Assembly (NCBI RefSeq): GCF_027270315.1
Contig: NZ_CP114413.1
Coordinates: 5,208,001 to 5,272,000, forward strand
Direction of reading: 5' to 3'
Length of the DNA stretch: 64,000 nucleotides
Source: Streptomyces cinnabarinus
Lineage (GTDB): Bacteria > Actinomycetota > Actinomycetes > Streptomycetales > Streptomycetaceae
How positions within the stretch are numbered: position 1 is the stretch's first letter; each line of letters starts with the position of its first letter. Below, piece after piece: positions 7,399-16,630 of the stretch. The translations under genes were made by a program, and so were the position numbers. The notes under the pieces are model-generated. The model was not told the DNA's origin, did no database searches, and saw nothing but the letters and a program-made list of their open reading frames with translations.

Positions 7399-10347
7399 AT
7401 GCCGCGACGCTCAAGCTCGACGGGAAGCCCGACCACCCCGCGGAACCGGACCCCGCAGCCCGTGCGGGTGCACCGGCGTTCCTTCGGGGACTTCGTCAAG
7501 GCGTTCCTCGCGTTCGTCGCGCTGGCTGTGCTGCTGGTCGGGGTGCCTGGGGCGTTGGCCATGTATCTCGGGTGGCCGGTGCCCAGCACCTGGGACCCCC
7601 AGGCGTGGCTCACCAATGAACTGAGCGTCGGGACGTTCCTGCACATCCTCACCTTCTTCGTCTGGCTCGCCTGGGCCCAGTTCACCGCCTGTGTGATCGT
7701 GGAGATGAAGGCCGCGCTGTCGGGAGTCGGCGTGCCGGGGCGCGTACCCGGCGCCGGGCCCAGCCAGTTGCTCGCCCGGCAGCTCGTCGCCGCGTTGCTC
7801 CTCGTCGGGGCCACCGCCGCCAGCCTCGCGCCGGGGCTCTCGCAGCTCGGCCAGAGTCTGGAGGGCAACCAGCGCGGGACCGTCGCCGCCGCCCAGCAGA
7901 CCCCGGGCGGCGGGCTGTTCGCGCAGCAGCAGGAGCAGGCCGCCTCCGCCGCGGCCGCCCTCGCCGAGCAGGCGTCGCACGCCGAGACCGCGGCCCCGAG
8001 CACCGCCAAGGACGGGGACACGAAGTACTACCGGATCCAGCCGCCCGAGGGCCGCCACCACGACTCCCTCTGGGAGATCGCCGAACGGCACCTCGGCGAC
8101 GGCCGCCGGTACAAGGAGATCTACCAGCTCAACAAGGACCGCGTGCAGCCCGACGGGTCGCGGTTGTCGGAGGCCAGCCTCATCCGGCCCGGCTGGATCA
8201 TGGAGATGCCCGGCGACGCGCGCGGCGGCGATCTCGTCGAGATGCCGGACGAGACGCCCGATGTCTCCCCCGAGGTCGAGCAGCAGATCCACGACTACGC
8301 CAAGACCGGCGACCACGCCCAAGGCGGCGACCGGGCCCAAGGCGGCGGCCACGAGCGAGGCTCCTCCGGCGACACCGCCCAGGTCTCCCTCCCCGAACAG
8401 CGCCCCGCCGCCCCCGGGGAGCAGCAGCACGCCACCCCCGCCACCGAGTCCGACAGCTCCTCCTTCGGCCTCCCCGAAGCCCTTCTCACCGCCCCGCTCC
8501 TCGCCGCCGGTCTCCTCGGCGCCCTCGGCCGCAGGCGCCGCCAGGCCCTGTGGCAGTCGGCGCTCGGTTCCGTCGGCGGGCGGCGCGGGATGGAGCCGCC
8601 CACCCCGACCGGCGACGCCGCCGACGCACAGGACGCGCTCCTCGTCGGCGCCGACCCCGAGGGCGTACGCCTGCTGGACCGTTCCCTGCGCGGGCTCGCC
8701 GCCTCGCTCGCCGAGGAGTCCCGGGCCCTGCCCACCGTCTACGCCGCCTGGCTCAGCAACGGCGATCTGCATCTCCAGCTCGCCCAGCCCGCCGGGAAGC
8801 CGCCCGCCCCCTGGCAGCTCGGCCAGGACCAGACCTTCTGGATGCTGGCCCGCGCCGACGCCGAGCGCTACGAGGACACCGACACCGCCGCCCCGTACCC
8901 CGGTCTCGTCAGCCTCGGCACCATGGACGAGTCCCGGCTGCTGCTGAACCTGGAGTCCGTGCCCGGCATCGTCTCCCTCGCCGGCCGCGAGGCCGACCGG
9001 GCCGCCGTGTTCGCGTCCGTCGCCGCCGAACTGGCCACCAACGGCTGGTCCGACCGCATGACCATCACCCTCGTCGGCTTCGGCCAGGACCTCACCCCGC
9101 TCGCCCCCAACCGCCTGCGCCACCTCGACGGCATCGACGATCTGATCGAGACGATGGAGGCCGAGACCCGGCAGCGGCGCGGGGCGCTCGGGGCGGCGGG
9201 CCAGGACTCGGTCCTGACCGGCCGTACCGGACCCGCGCAGCACACCCGTTGGGCCCCGCACCTCGTCCTGCTCGCCGCGCAGCCCTCCGCCGAGGACGCC
9301 GTCAAGCTCGCCGAACTCGCCTCCGACGCCAGCCGCCTCGGCATCGGCTACCTCGTCGGCACCGAGACCGGCGATCTGCCGGGCGCCGCCTGGGAGATGG
9401 AGATCACCGGCGAGGGCAAGCTGCTCGCCCCGCTGCTCGGTCTTGAGCTGGAGGCGCAGCTGCTGCCGACCGCCCAACAGCAGGCCGTCGTCGAGCTGTT
9501 CGTCCAGGCCGACCCCGACGAGAGCCCGGACGGGCCGACGACCACCCCGCCGTTCCTGGTCGACGTCAGCGAGCAGGGACGGCCCGCGGTCTACGCCCGC
9601 CTCGTCGGCCCGTACGAGATCATCGGCCTCGACACCCCGGACGGCGAGCGCAGCGCCCTGCAGCACGAGGCGCTCGCGCTGCTGCTCCTGCACCGCGAGG
9701 GCGTGCACCCGCGGGTGCTGTCCTCCGCGCTGTGGCCGCGCGGGGTCACCGAGGACGTGCGGGACGCGCTGCTGGAGCGGCTGCGGGCATGGCTCGGCAC
9801 CGACCCGGACGGCAGCCCGCGGCTGCGCACCGACTCCACCGGGCGGCTCACCCTCGCCAAGTCCGTCGTATCCGATCTGGATGTGCTGCGGTCGCTGTAC
9901 CACGAGGCCACCCAGGGCCGCGGCGTCGGCAGCCGGGCCGTGCGCGGGCGGCTGCTCACCGACGCGCTGGTGCTGGTGCGCGGACCGCTGCTGGCCGACC
10001 GGGCCGAGGGCCGCTACCGCTGGCTCACGCACGAGATCATCGACGCACAGCTCCCGCTGCTGGTCGCGGACATCGGGCTCGCGCTCTCCGCGTTCCACCT
10101 GGAGAAGGACCGTGCGGAGAAGGCCATCGAGGCGCTCACCGCGGCCCTGAACTCCGCGCCCGCCGACGAGCGCCTGTGGCACGAGCTGCTGCGCGCCACC
10201 CACGCCACCGGCGACACCGCCCGCCTCCAGACGCTGGCCGCCGACCTCATCACCCGCAGCGGGGCGCGCGGACTGCCGCCGCGCACCGAGGCGCTGCTCG
10301 ACGAGCTGCTGCCGACCTGGCGCGACGGCGCCGTCGCCGCGGGATGA
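7399..10347 (+). CDS. Membrane-anchored LysM protein with C-terminal BTAD regulatory domain
   Basis: The protein has 982 residues. Two or three N-terminal membrane segments lie at residues 30-60, 70-100 and 135-155. A LysM-like segment follows (about 210-275: DSLWEIAERHLGDGRRYKEIYQLN), then an acidic, Gln-rich linker. A further hydrophobic stretch is at about 355-375 (LLTAPLLAAGLLGALG). The long cytoplasmic part contains a winged-helix region and a C-terminal bacterial transcriptional activator domain (BTAD, about 740-975) of the AfsR/SARP type. LysM binds peptidoglycan and BTAD is found in regulators, so it may sense the wall and signal inside. Its stop overlaps the prepilin-peptidase start (ATGA), so the pair is coupled. 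Similar proteins occur next to Tad-type pilus genes in actinobacteria. No classical helix-turn-helix is obvious to me. Confidence 0.88.
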   Translation: MPRRSSSTGSPTTPRNRTPQPVRVHRRSFGDFVKAFLAFVALAVLLVGVPGALAMYLGWPVPSTWDPQAWLTNELSVGTFLHILTFFVWLAWAQFTACVIVEMKAALSGVGVPGRVPGAGPSQLLARQLVAALLLVGATAASLAPGLSQLGQSLEGNQRGTVAAAQQTPGGGLFAQQQEQAASAAAALAEQASHAETAAPSTAKDGDTKYYRIQPPEGRHHDSLWEIAERHLGDGRRYKEIYQLNKDRVQPDGSRLSEASLIRPGWIMEMPGDARGGDLVEMPDETPDVSPEVEQQIHDYAKTGDHAQGGDRAQGGGHERGSSGDTAQVSLPEQRPAAPGEQQHATPATESDSSSFGLPEALLTAPLLAAGLLGALGRRRRQALWQSALGSVGGRRGMEPPTPTGDAADAQDALLVGADPEGVRLLDRSLRGLAASLAEESRALPTVYAAWLSNGDLHLQLAQPAGKPPAPWQLGQDQTFWMLARADAERYEDTDTAAPYPGLVSLGTMDESRLLLNLESVPGIVSLAGREADRAAVFASVAAELATNGWSDRMTITLVGFGQDLTPLAPNRLRHLDGIDDLIETMEAETRQRRGALGAAGQDSVLTGRTGPAQHTRWAPHLVLLAAQPSAEDAVKLAELASDASRLGIGYLVGTETGDLPGAAWEMEITGEGKLLAPLLGLELEAQLLPTAQQQAVVELFVQADPDESPDGPTTTPPFLVDVSEQGRPAVYARLVGPYEIIGLDTPDGERSALQHEALALLLLHREGVHPRVLSSALWPRGVTEDVRDALLERLRAWLGTDPDGSPRLRTDSTGRLTLAKSVVSDLDVLRSLYHEATQGRGVGSRAVRGRLLTDALVLVRGPLLADRAEGRYRWLTHEIIDAQLPLLVADIGLALSAFHLEKDRAEKAIEALTAALNSAPADERLWHELLRATHATGDTARLQTLAADLITRSGARGLPPRTEALLDELLPTWRDGAVAAG

Positions 10348-11069
10348 CCGACCTGCTCCTCGTACTCGCCGCCGCACTATGGGGTGCGGCGGCGGGCGCG
10401 TTCCTGCCCCGGGCCGCCTACCGCTTCTCCGCCCCGGCGGGCGAGCCCTGGCGGGACAGCTGCCCGCAGGGGCATCCGGTACGTGGCTGGCTCGGCCGCG
10501 CGCGCTGCGACAGCTGCACCAAGGCATACGGCCCCGGCGTCCCGCCCCTCTCCCTGGCCACCGCCGCCGTCTGCGCCGCCCTCGCCGCCGCCACCGGCAC
10601 TCGCCCCGAACTGGGCGTATGGCTGCTGCTGGCGCCCCTCGGCGTGCTGCTCGCGGTGGTCGACTTCCGCGTCCAGCGCCTGCCGGACCCGCTGACCCTG
10701 CCGCTCGCGGGGGCCGCCCTCACCCTGCTCGGCGTGGTCGCCCTGGTCCCGGAGCACGCGGGGGAGTGGCCGACTGCCCTCTACGGCGCCCTCGCCCTCG
10801 GCGGCGGCTATCTCGTGCTCTTCCTGATCAACCCCGCCGGGATGGGCTTCGGCGACGTCAAACTCGCCCTCGGCACGGGCGCGGTCCTCGGCTGGTACGG
10901 CTGGTCCACGCTGATGCTCGGCACGTTCGCGGGCTTCCTGCTCGGGGCGCTGTACGGCGGCGCCCTCGTCGTCGTACGGCGGGCGGGACGCAAGACGGCG
11001 ATCGCGTTCGGGCCGTTCCTGATCGCCGGGGCCTTCCTGGGACTGCTGATCGGGGCGTACACGGCCTGA
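10344..11069 (+). CDS. A24-family prepilin peptidase
   Basis: A 241-residue integral membrane aspartyl protease. About seven hydrophobic segments are visible. The two catalytic aspartates of the family are D107 (VVDFRVQRLPD) and D171 (GMGFGDVKLA). An N-terminal cysteine pair, CDSC at 55-58, with C40 upstream recalls the zinc motif of full-length PilD-type enzymes, although the methyltransferase domain is reduced. The enzyme cleaves the leader of type IV or Tad prepilins. No pilin or pilus ATPase is visible in this window, so its substrates are encoded elsewhere. The start overlaps the preceding stop. Confidence 0.9.
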   Translation: MTDLLLVLAAALWGAAAGAFLPRAAYRFSAPAGEPWRDSCPQGHPVRGWLGRARCDSCTKAYGPGVPPLSLATAAVCAALAAATGTRPELGVWLLLAPLGVLLAVVDFRVQRLPDPLTLPLAGAALTLLGVVALVPEHAGEWPTALYGALALGGGYLVLFLINPAGMGFGDVKLALGTGAVLGWYGWSTLMLGTFAGFLLGALYGGALVVVRRAGRKTAIAFGPFLIAGAFLGLLIGAYTA

Positions 11070-11141
11070 CGTCGGCCCCCGGAACCGGCTGGCGTAGGCT
11101 GGATCAGTCCGTCCACAACCCTTGACGAAAGGGACGCCCCG

Positions 11142-12341
11142 GTGACCGAGAAGGCCGACCTCCAGTCCGTCCTCGACCGTGCCGCGGAGGGTGGGCGGAT
11201 CACTCCAGAGGAGGCGCTCGACCTCTACCGCGACGCCCCGCTGCACGCGCTGGGCGCCGCCGCCGACGCCGTACGCCGCCGCCGCTACGCGGGCACCGAG
11301 CACATCGCGACGTACATCATCGAGCGCAACATCAACTACACGAACGTCTGCGTGACGGCGTGCAAGTTCTGCGCCTTCTACGCGCCCCCCAAGGACACCG
11401 CCAAGGGCTGGACCCGCGACCTGGACGACATCCTGCGCCGGTGCGCGGAGACCGTCGAACTCGGCGGCACCCAGATCATGTTCCAGGGCGGCCACCACCC
11501 GGACTACGGCGTCGAGTACTACGAGAAGCACTTCAAGGCCATCAAGGACGCGTTCCCGCAGCTGGTCATCCACTCCCTCGGCGCGTCCGAGGTCGAGCAC
11601 ATGGCCCGGATCAGCGGGGTGTCGGTCGAGGAAGCGATCCAGCGCATCCACACGGCCGGCCTCGACTCCTTCGCCGGCGCCGGCGCGGAACTGCTCCCCG
11701 AGCGCCCCCGCAAGGCCATCGCGCCGCTGAAGGAGTCCGGCGAGCGCTGGCTGGAGATCATGGAGGCCGCGCACAACCTGGGCGTGGAGTCCACCTCCAC
11801 CATGCTGATGGGCACCGGTGAGACCAACGCCGAGCGCATCGAGCACCTGCGGATGATCCGCGACGTACAGGACCGGACGGGCGGCTTCCGCGCCTTCATC
11901 CCGTACCTCTACCAGCCGATGAACAACCACCTGAAGGGCCGCACCCAGGCCACGATCTTCGAGTACCTGCGGATGATCGCGATCGGCCGGCTCTTCATGG
12001 ACAACATCGCGCACATCCAGGGCTCCTGGCTGACCACCGGCCAGGACGCGGGCCAGCTGACGCTGCACTACGGCGCCGACGACCTCGGCTCGATCATGCT
12101 GGAGGAGAACGTCGTCTCGGCGGCCGGCGCCAAGCACCGCTCCAACCTCCAGGAAATGATCGACATGATCCGTACGGCGGGGCGGGTCCCGGCCCAGCGC
12201 TCGACCACGTACGAGCACCTCGTCGTGCACGACGACCCGGCGAACGACCCGGTCGACGCGCGCGTCGTCTCCCACATCTCCTCCACGGCGATCGAGGGCG
12301 GCACGGCCCACCCCGAGCTGAAGATCCTCGCCAACAACTAG
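11142..12341 (+). CDS. mqnC: Cyclic dehypoxanthinyl futalosine synthase (radical SAM)
   Basis: The protein has 399 residues from GTG 11142, preceded by GAAAGGGA. It belongs to the radical-SAM family, with the cluster motif C70-x3-C74-x2-C77 (CVTACKFC) followed by AFYAPP. MqnC cyclises dehypoxanthine futalosine to cyclic dehypoxanthine futalosine in the menaquinone pathway that streptomycetes use in place of the MenFDHCEB route. Length and the motifs GGTQIMFQGGHHP and GTGETNAERIEHL fit MqnC rather than its relative MqnE. A TAGGCT -10-like box lies at 11094-11099. menG and other respiratory genes follow within 7 kb. The next gene starts at the base after its stop, so they form an operon. Confidence 0.93.
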   Translation: MTEKADLQSVLDRAAEGGRITPEEALDLYRDAPLHALGAAADAVRRRRYAGTEHIATYIIERNINYTNVCVTACKFCAFYAPPKDTAKGWTRDLDDILRRCAETVELGGTQIMFQGGHHPDYGVEYYEKHFKAIKDAFPQLVIHSLGASEVEHMARISGVSVEEAIQRIHTAGLDSFAGAGAELLPERPRKAIAPLKESGERWLEIMEAAHNLGVESTSTMLMGTGETNAERIEHLRMIRDVQDRTGGFRAFIPYLYQPMNNHLKGRTQATIFEYLRMIAIGRLFMDNIAHIQGSWLTTGQDAGQLTLHYGADDLGSIMLEENVVSAAGAKHRSNLQEMIDMIRTAGRVPAQRSTTYEHLVVHDDPANDPVDARVVSHISSTAIEGGTAHPELKILANN

Positions 12342-12989
12342 ATGCTCACCATCCATACGGCGGCCCTGGTGCTGCCGGTCGGCGCCGAGCCGGTGCCGGA
12401 CGGGGCGGTCGTCGCCGACGGCGACCGCGTCGCGGCCATCGGGCCGTACGAGGAAGTGGCGGCGTCCTACGAGGGTGCGCGCACCCGGCGCTGGCCGGGC
12501 GTACTGACCCCGGGGCTACGGCAGTTGCACGGGCGGTGGCTCCTGACCCGGTGCTACCACCCCGACCCGCGCGAGGCCGACGAGCTGGGCACCGAGCCTC
12601 TCACCGGCGCGGCCCTCGCCGAACTCGCCCCGGACGCCGCCCGGATGGCGGGCAGCGTCCGCCGCGGCCTGCAACGGATGCTCGCCCACGGCACGACCCA
12701 CGTCGGCGGCCCCTTCCCGGACGCCGTACGGCAGTCGGTGGTCCGCTCGGGCCTGCGCGAGGTGCCCGAGCCGTGGCGCTCGGCTCCACCGGTGTGGGAC
12801 GGCCCGGACCTGGACCCCTTCGTGGAGGGCTACGACCTCCCGGCCACAGCCCATGGTCCGCTCACCGTTGGGGGTGCGGCAGACCTGGCGGTCTTCGATG
12901 TACAGGACGAGAAGACGCTCGCGGCGAAGGGCGCGGGGACGTGTGTGGCGACGGTGCTGGGGGGCCGACTGGTGTACCGCCGCCGCTAG
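12342..12989 (+). CDS. Shortened amidohydrolase-like (imidazolonepropionase-like) protein
   Basis: The protein has 215 residues, starting immediately after the mqnC stop with no spacer. The N-terminal strand (TAALVLPVG...DGAVVADGDRVAAIGP) and the C-terminal end (HGPLTVGGAADLAVFDV...VLGGRLVYRR) are the two halves of the composite beta-sandwich that flanks the TIM barrel in amidohydrolases. The barrel between them is reduced to about 120 residues. The usual metal motif PGxVxxHxH is degraded to PGLRQLHGRW. Full-length relatives have about 400 or more residues. It is probably not a conventional hydrolase. Position suggests an accessory role with MqnC, which is inference. Confidence 0.8.
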   Translation: MLTIHTAALVLPVGAEPVPDGAVVADGDRVAAIGPYEEVAASYEGARTRRWPGVLTPGLRQLHGRWLLTRCYHPDPREADELGTEPLTGAALAELAPDAARMAGSVRRGLQRMLAHGTTHVGGPFPDAVRQSVVRSGLREVPEPWRSAPPVWDGPDLDPFVEGYDLPATAHGPLTVGGAADLAVFDVQDEKTLAAKGAGTCVATVLGGRLVYRRR

Positions 12990-13020
12990 AAACGAACCTT
13001 TTGGCGCCCTGCGCCCGAGC

Positions 13021-13989
13021 TCACCCCGCGAACACCGAGGCGAACTCACCGTCCTCCTGCTCCACCCCACTGCAATCGGTCTGCGCGTCATCCTCCGCAT
13101 CCCCCTGAGCGCACTGCTGGTCCCTCACCGTCGACCACATGGACACCCACGCGACCCCCTTCTCCTCCGCGAACTCCCTTACCTGAGCCGCGTCCTGGAG
13201 CGAGAACGTCTCCCCGTCGACATCGTTCACGCCGATCATCGAGGTGAGCGCCATGGCCCGCCACGCAGTGGCGGACGACGTACCGAAGACGTCCCGAAGC
13301 TGCGCGTGCGCGGACTTCGCCGCGGCGAGGGCGTACTCGCCCATGTCACCGTCGTAGGACTCGCCGTAGTTCATCGTCATGAGGTTGACGGTGGAGACCT
13401 GAACGCCGTGATTGTTGGCGGAGTTCAGCAGAGCAATGCCGTCCTCGTCGAGTCCCGACGGCATCACGGGGAGCGTGAAGGAGACGCTCAGGTCCATGCG
13501 CTCCTCCTGGAGCAGGGCTATCGCCCGCGAACGCAGGTCCACCGAGCCGGAGTCGGAGAGTTCGTCGCCCTCGATGTCGAAGTCGGCCTGGGTGGAGCCC
13601 GCCGCGTCCAGGGCCGCGCCGTACGCCTTCGCCAGCGTGGAGGCGCTGCCGCAACGCGCCGCCAGCTCGTCCCCGGAGGCCCCGCCGAAGGAGACGCGGA
13701 CCGTGGCCCCGGACTCCTTCAGCTCCGCGATCCGGGAGGCCACGGTGGCGTCGTCCACGCCGTACACGCCGCTCCAACTCGGCGCGCACTCCGTGCCGTC
13801 GGCGATGACGAAGGCCAGGTTGTACGTCGTGGGGGAGCCGGCGGTGTCGGTTTCGGCGGCGGTGAGGGCGCTGACGTAGGGGGCGTACGAGGTAGGACTT
13901 TCGGCGTTTCCGGAATTCTCCGCACATCCGCTGGCCGCCAGGACAAACAGCATGGCGATCCCGGCTGTCGCCTTCACAAAACTCCGCAT
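13021..13989 (-). CDS. Secreted GH18 chitinase-like lipoprotein
   Basis: The protein has 322 residues with a lipoprotein signal peptide ending ASGC (C22). The TIM-barrel domain resembles GH18: VRVSFGGASG (beta-3), ADFDIEGDEL (D136, D138 and E140, with E140 matching the acid/base glutamate) and VNLMTMNYGE (beta-6 Tyr region). It probably binds or cleaves chitin or GlcNAc-containing glycans at the outer membrane face. It converges with the mqnC operon and is divergent from the glycan-synthase operon, so a link to that polymer is possible but unproven. The acidic tail (EDDAQTDCSGVEQEDGEFASVFAG) is unusual. Confidence 0.85.
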   Translation of the reverse strand: MRSFVKATAGIAMLFVLAASGCAENSGNAESPTSYAPYVSALTAAETDTAGSPTTYNLAFVIADGTECAPSWSGVYGVDDATVASRIAELKESGATVRVSFGGASGDELAARCGSASTLAKAYGAALDAAGSTQADFDIEGDELSDSGSVDLRSRAIALLQEERMDLSVSFTLPVMPSGLDEDGIALLNSANNHGVQVSTVNLMTMNYGESYDGDMGEYALAAAKSAHAQLRDVFGTSSATAWRAMALTSMIGVNDVDGETFSLQDAAQVREFAEEKGVAWVSMWSTVRDQQCAQGDAEDDAQTDCSGVEQEDGEFASVFAG

Positions 13990-14141
13990 TGAGTGAATGT
14001 CTCACATCGAACCGAGCGCCCGCCGAGATGCCGCTGTGAGGACCGGAACTCTCAGTGAAGGGACAGGTTAAGGCGTTTCTCACGGGCGCCTCACATGGCT
14101 TCGGCGTCCTGCGCACATAATGCCTGCCTAATGTCCGGGGA

Positions 14142-14402
14142 ATGCATTCCGAGCCTGCCACCGAAAGCCGCGCAGCGGGGCCCGTGTTCGTCGACACTTC
14201 CGGACGCCGCTCGAAGGTGCTGCGCCGTATCGGCATCGCCGTCGGCGTCGGCTGCCTCGGGTACGCGGTCGTGCTGGGGATGGCCTTCATGGGCATCGGC
14301 ACGTCCCTGGACCCGGCCGACCTGCTGCCGTTCGCGAACGGCGCCCAAGGCGTTCCCGGCCAGCAGCCGCCGACCGCTCCGGGGGCGCGGCAACTCCCAT
14401 GA
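14142..14402 (+). CDS. Small single-span membrane protein of glycan operon
   Basis: The protein has 86 residues: a charged cytoplasmic start, one membrane helix (about residues 28-52, RIGIAVGVGCLGYAVVLGMAFMG) and a Pro/Gln-rich outer tail. ATG 14142 lies after GGGGAA, and a CATAAT box at 14114-14119 could be its -10. Its stop overlaps the start of the deacetylase/glycosyltransferase gene (ATGA at 14399). It is probably a small subunit or regulator of that synthase. No domain is recognised. Confidence 0.75.
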   Translation: MHSEPATESRAAGPVFVDTSGRRSKVLRRIGIAVGVGCLGYAVVLGMAFMGIGTSLDPADLLPFANGAQGVPGQQPPTAPGARQLP

Positions 14403-16630
14403 CCACGACGACCCCCTCACGCGGCCGCCGCCGTGCCCCCACCCGGATCGAACGCGTCGCGGGCAGGGCCGCCGCGCTCCAGAAGCCGCGTGTCATCCTC
14501 GCCCTGCTGCTCCTGCTCGCCCTGACCAGCATCATGCTGCTGGACGGCTATCTGCGCGCCGAAGTCGGCGGTGACCAGCGCGTACGCACCGGGGCGGGTT
14601 CCGGCGACGTACCGGACGAGATCCTCGACGGCGGCCCGATCCTCACCTTCCGCGGCGGACAGGCCACCACGGTCTCGGTGCCGGACAAGACCATCGCCCT
14701 CACCTTCGACGACGGCCCGAACCCCACCTGGACGCCGCAGGTCCTGGAGATCCTGGAGAAGTACGACGTCCCGGGCACCTTTTTCGTGGTCGGCTCGATG
14801 GTGTCCCGCTATCCCGGGCTCGTGCGGGACCTGGTCGACCAGGGCAACGAGATCGGGATCCACACCTTCACCCACGTCGATCTGTCGTACCAGAGCGACG
14901 CCCGCGTCACCCGCGAGATCACCCAGACGCAACTCGCGCTGGCGGGCGCCGCCGGAATCACCACCACGCTGTTCCGGGCGCCGTACTCCTCGAAGACGGA
15001 CGCCATCGACAACTACAGCTGGCCCGTTTACCAAAACCTCGGCGAGGACGGCTACACCAGCGTCTTCATCGACACCGACAGCGACGACTGGAAACGGCCG
15101 GGCGTCTCGAAGATCGTGAAATGGGCGACGCCCAGCAAGAACAACGGCGCGTCCGTGCTCTTCCACGATGCCGGTGGTGAGCGCTCGCAGACGATCAAGG
15201 CGCTGCCGAAATACATCGAGAAGATGAAGGCGAAGGGCTACACCTTCACGACCATCAGCGGCGTCATGGGGAGTCAGGGACCAACCGCCGGGAGTCCCGT
15301 GGCCGGCGGCCAGGGCTCGACCCTCCAGGCCGCACACCGCGAGGCCACCGGCGCCACCCTCTACGAGGGCAAAGCCCTCATCGCCGCCGTCGCGGTCGCC
15401 GAGTGGACCGTACCGGCGCTCTCCGTAGGCCTGATGGTCGTGGGCGTGGCCGTGCTGGGCCGGTTCGGGATGATGCTGGTCCTCGCCCGCCGCCACCACC
15501 GGCAACGCAACAGACGCCGTTTCAGGTGGGGTCCGACGGTCACCGAGCCGGTCAGCGTGATCGTCCCGGCGTACAACGAGAAGGAGTGCATCGCCAACAC
15601 CCTCCAGTCGCTGGCCCGGAGCACCCATCCGATCGAGATCATCGTGGTCGACGACGGCTCGACCGACGGCACCTCCGAGATCGCGCGGGCCGCGGCCGAC
15701 TCCCTGGGGATGCGGAACGTCCGCGTCATCCGCCAGGAGAACGCGGGCAAACCGGCCGCCCTCAACAACGGTGTGCGCAGCGCCGGTCACGGCATCGTCG
15801 TGATGATGGACGGCGACACCGTCTTCGAGCCGGACACCGTACGGCAGCTCGTGCAGCCCTTCGCCGACCCCGAGGTGGGCGCGGTCGCGGGCAACGCCAA
15901 GGTCGGCAACCGGAACACCGTCATCGGGGCCTGGCAGCACATCGAGTACGTGATGGGCTTCAACCTCGACCGGCGCATGTACGACCTGCTGCGCTGCATG
16001 CCCACGATCCCGGGCGCGATCGGCGCGTTCCGCCGGGACGCGGTACTGGAGGCCGGCGGGATGAGCGAGGACACCCTCGCCGAGGACACCGACATCACCA
16101 TCGCCCTGCACCGCGCGGGATGGCGGGTCGTCTACGAGGAGCACGCGCGTGCCTGGACCGAGGCCCCGGGCTCGCTCAAGCAGCTGTGGTCCCAGCGCTA
16201 CCGCTGGTCCTACGGCACCATGCAGGCGCTGTGGAAGCACCGCAAGTCCCTGACGGACAAGGGGCCTTCGGGCCGCTTCGGCCGGGTCGGGATGCCTCTC
16301 GTGGTGATCTTCCAGATCGTCACGCCGGTCTTCGCGCCGCTCATCGATGTGTTCACCGTCTACTCGATGATCTTCGTCGACTTCCGGGCGGCCCTGCTGG
16401 CCTGGCTCGCGGTGCTGGCCGTCCAGCTCGTCTGCGCGGCGTACGCCTTCCGCCTGGACCGGGAGAAGTACCGCTACCTGCTGATGATGCCGCTCCAGCA
16501 GCTGGCCTACCGGCAGCTGATGTACCTCGTCCTGATCCACTCCTGCGTCACCGCCCTGACCGGCGGCCGGCTGCGCTGGCAGAAGCTGAAGCGCACGGGC
16601 GAGGTCGGGACGCCGGCGGGGGTGCGCTGA
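14399..16630 (+). CDS. Fused polysaccharide deacetylase / family-2 glycosyltransferase (exopolysaccharide synthase)
   Basis: The protein has 743 residues. An N-terminal membrane helix (about 25-47) is followed by an extracellular NodB (CE4) domain with TFDDGPNPTW (D104, D105) and H155-TFT-H159, the metal triad of chitin/PNAG deacetylases. A second membrane helix (about 330-360) leads to a cytoplasmic processive GT2 domain with VSVIVPAYNEKE, VVDDGSTDGTSE, MMDGDT, EDTDITI and QRYRW (about 599-603). Three or four C-terminal helices follow. QRYRW-type synthases polymerise and export sugars, and the NodB part would deacetylate the emerging chain. The architecture matches MatB-type PNAG-like synthases of Streptomyces. 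It sits in an operon with a small membrane protein and an acyltransferase. Confidence 0.92.
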   Translation: MTTTTPSRGRRRAPTRIERVAGRAAALQKPRVILALLLLLALTSIMLLDGYLRAEVGGDQRVRTGAGSGDVPDEILDGGPILTFRGGQATTVSVPDKTIALTFDDGPNPTWTPQVLEILEKYDVPGTFFVVGSMVSRYPGLVRDLVDQGNEIGIHTFTHVDLSYQSDARVTREITQTQLALAGAAGITTTLFRAPYSSKTDAIDNYSWPVYQNLGEDGYTSVFIDTDSDDWKRPGVSKIVKWATPSKNNGASVLFHDAGGERSQTIKALPKYIEKMKAKGYTFTTISGVMGSQGPTAGSPVAGGQGSTLQAAHREATGATLYEGKALIAAVAVAEWTVPALSVGLMVVGVAVLGRFGMMLVLARRHHRQRNRRRFRWGPTVTEPVSVIVPAYNEKECIANTLQSLARSTHPIEIIVVDDGSTDGTSEIARAAADSLGMRNVRVIRQENAGKPAALNNGVRSAGHGIVVMMDGDTVFEPDTVRQLVQPFADPEVGAVAGNAKVGNRNTVIGAWQHIEYVMGFNLDRRMYDLLRCMPTIPGAIGAFRRDAVLEAGGMSEDTLAEDTDITIALHRAGWRVVYEEHARAWTEAPGSLKQLWSQRYRWSYGTMQALWKHRKSLTDKGPSGRFGRVGMPLVVIFQIVTPVFAPLIDVFTVYSMIFVDFRAALLAWLAVLAVQLVCAAYAFRLDREKYRYLLMMPLQQLAYRQLMYLVLIHSCVTALTGGRLRWQKLKRTGEVGTPAGVR

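Noticed and set aside
5607..8021. 804-codon minus-strand frame over the immunity genes
   Set aside because: It covers several plus-strand genes with barstar and membrane motifs and shows no domain of its own.
7411..10527. 1038-codon minus-strand frame opposite the LysM/BTAD gene
   Set aside because: It is an antisense shadow caused by high GC. It has no domain, and the plus strand encodes recognisable LysM and BTAD parts.
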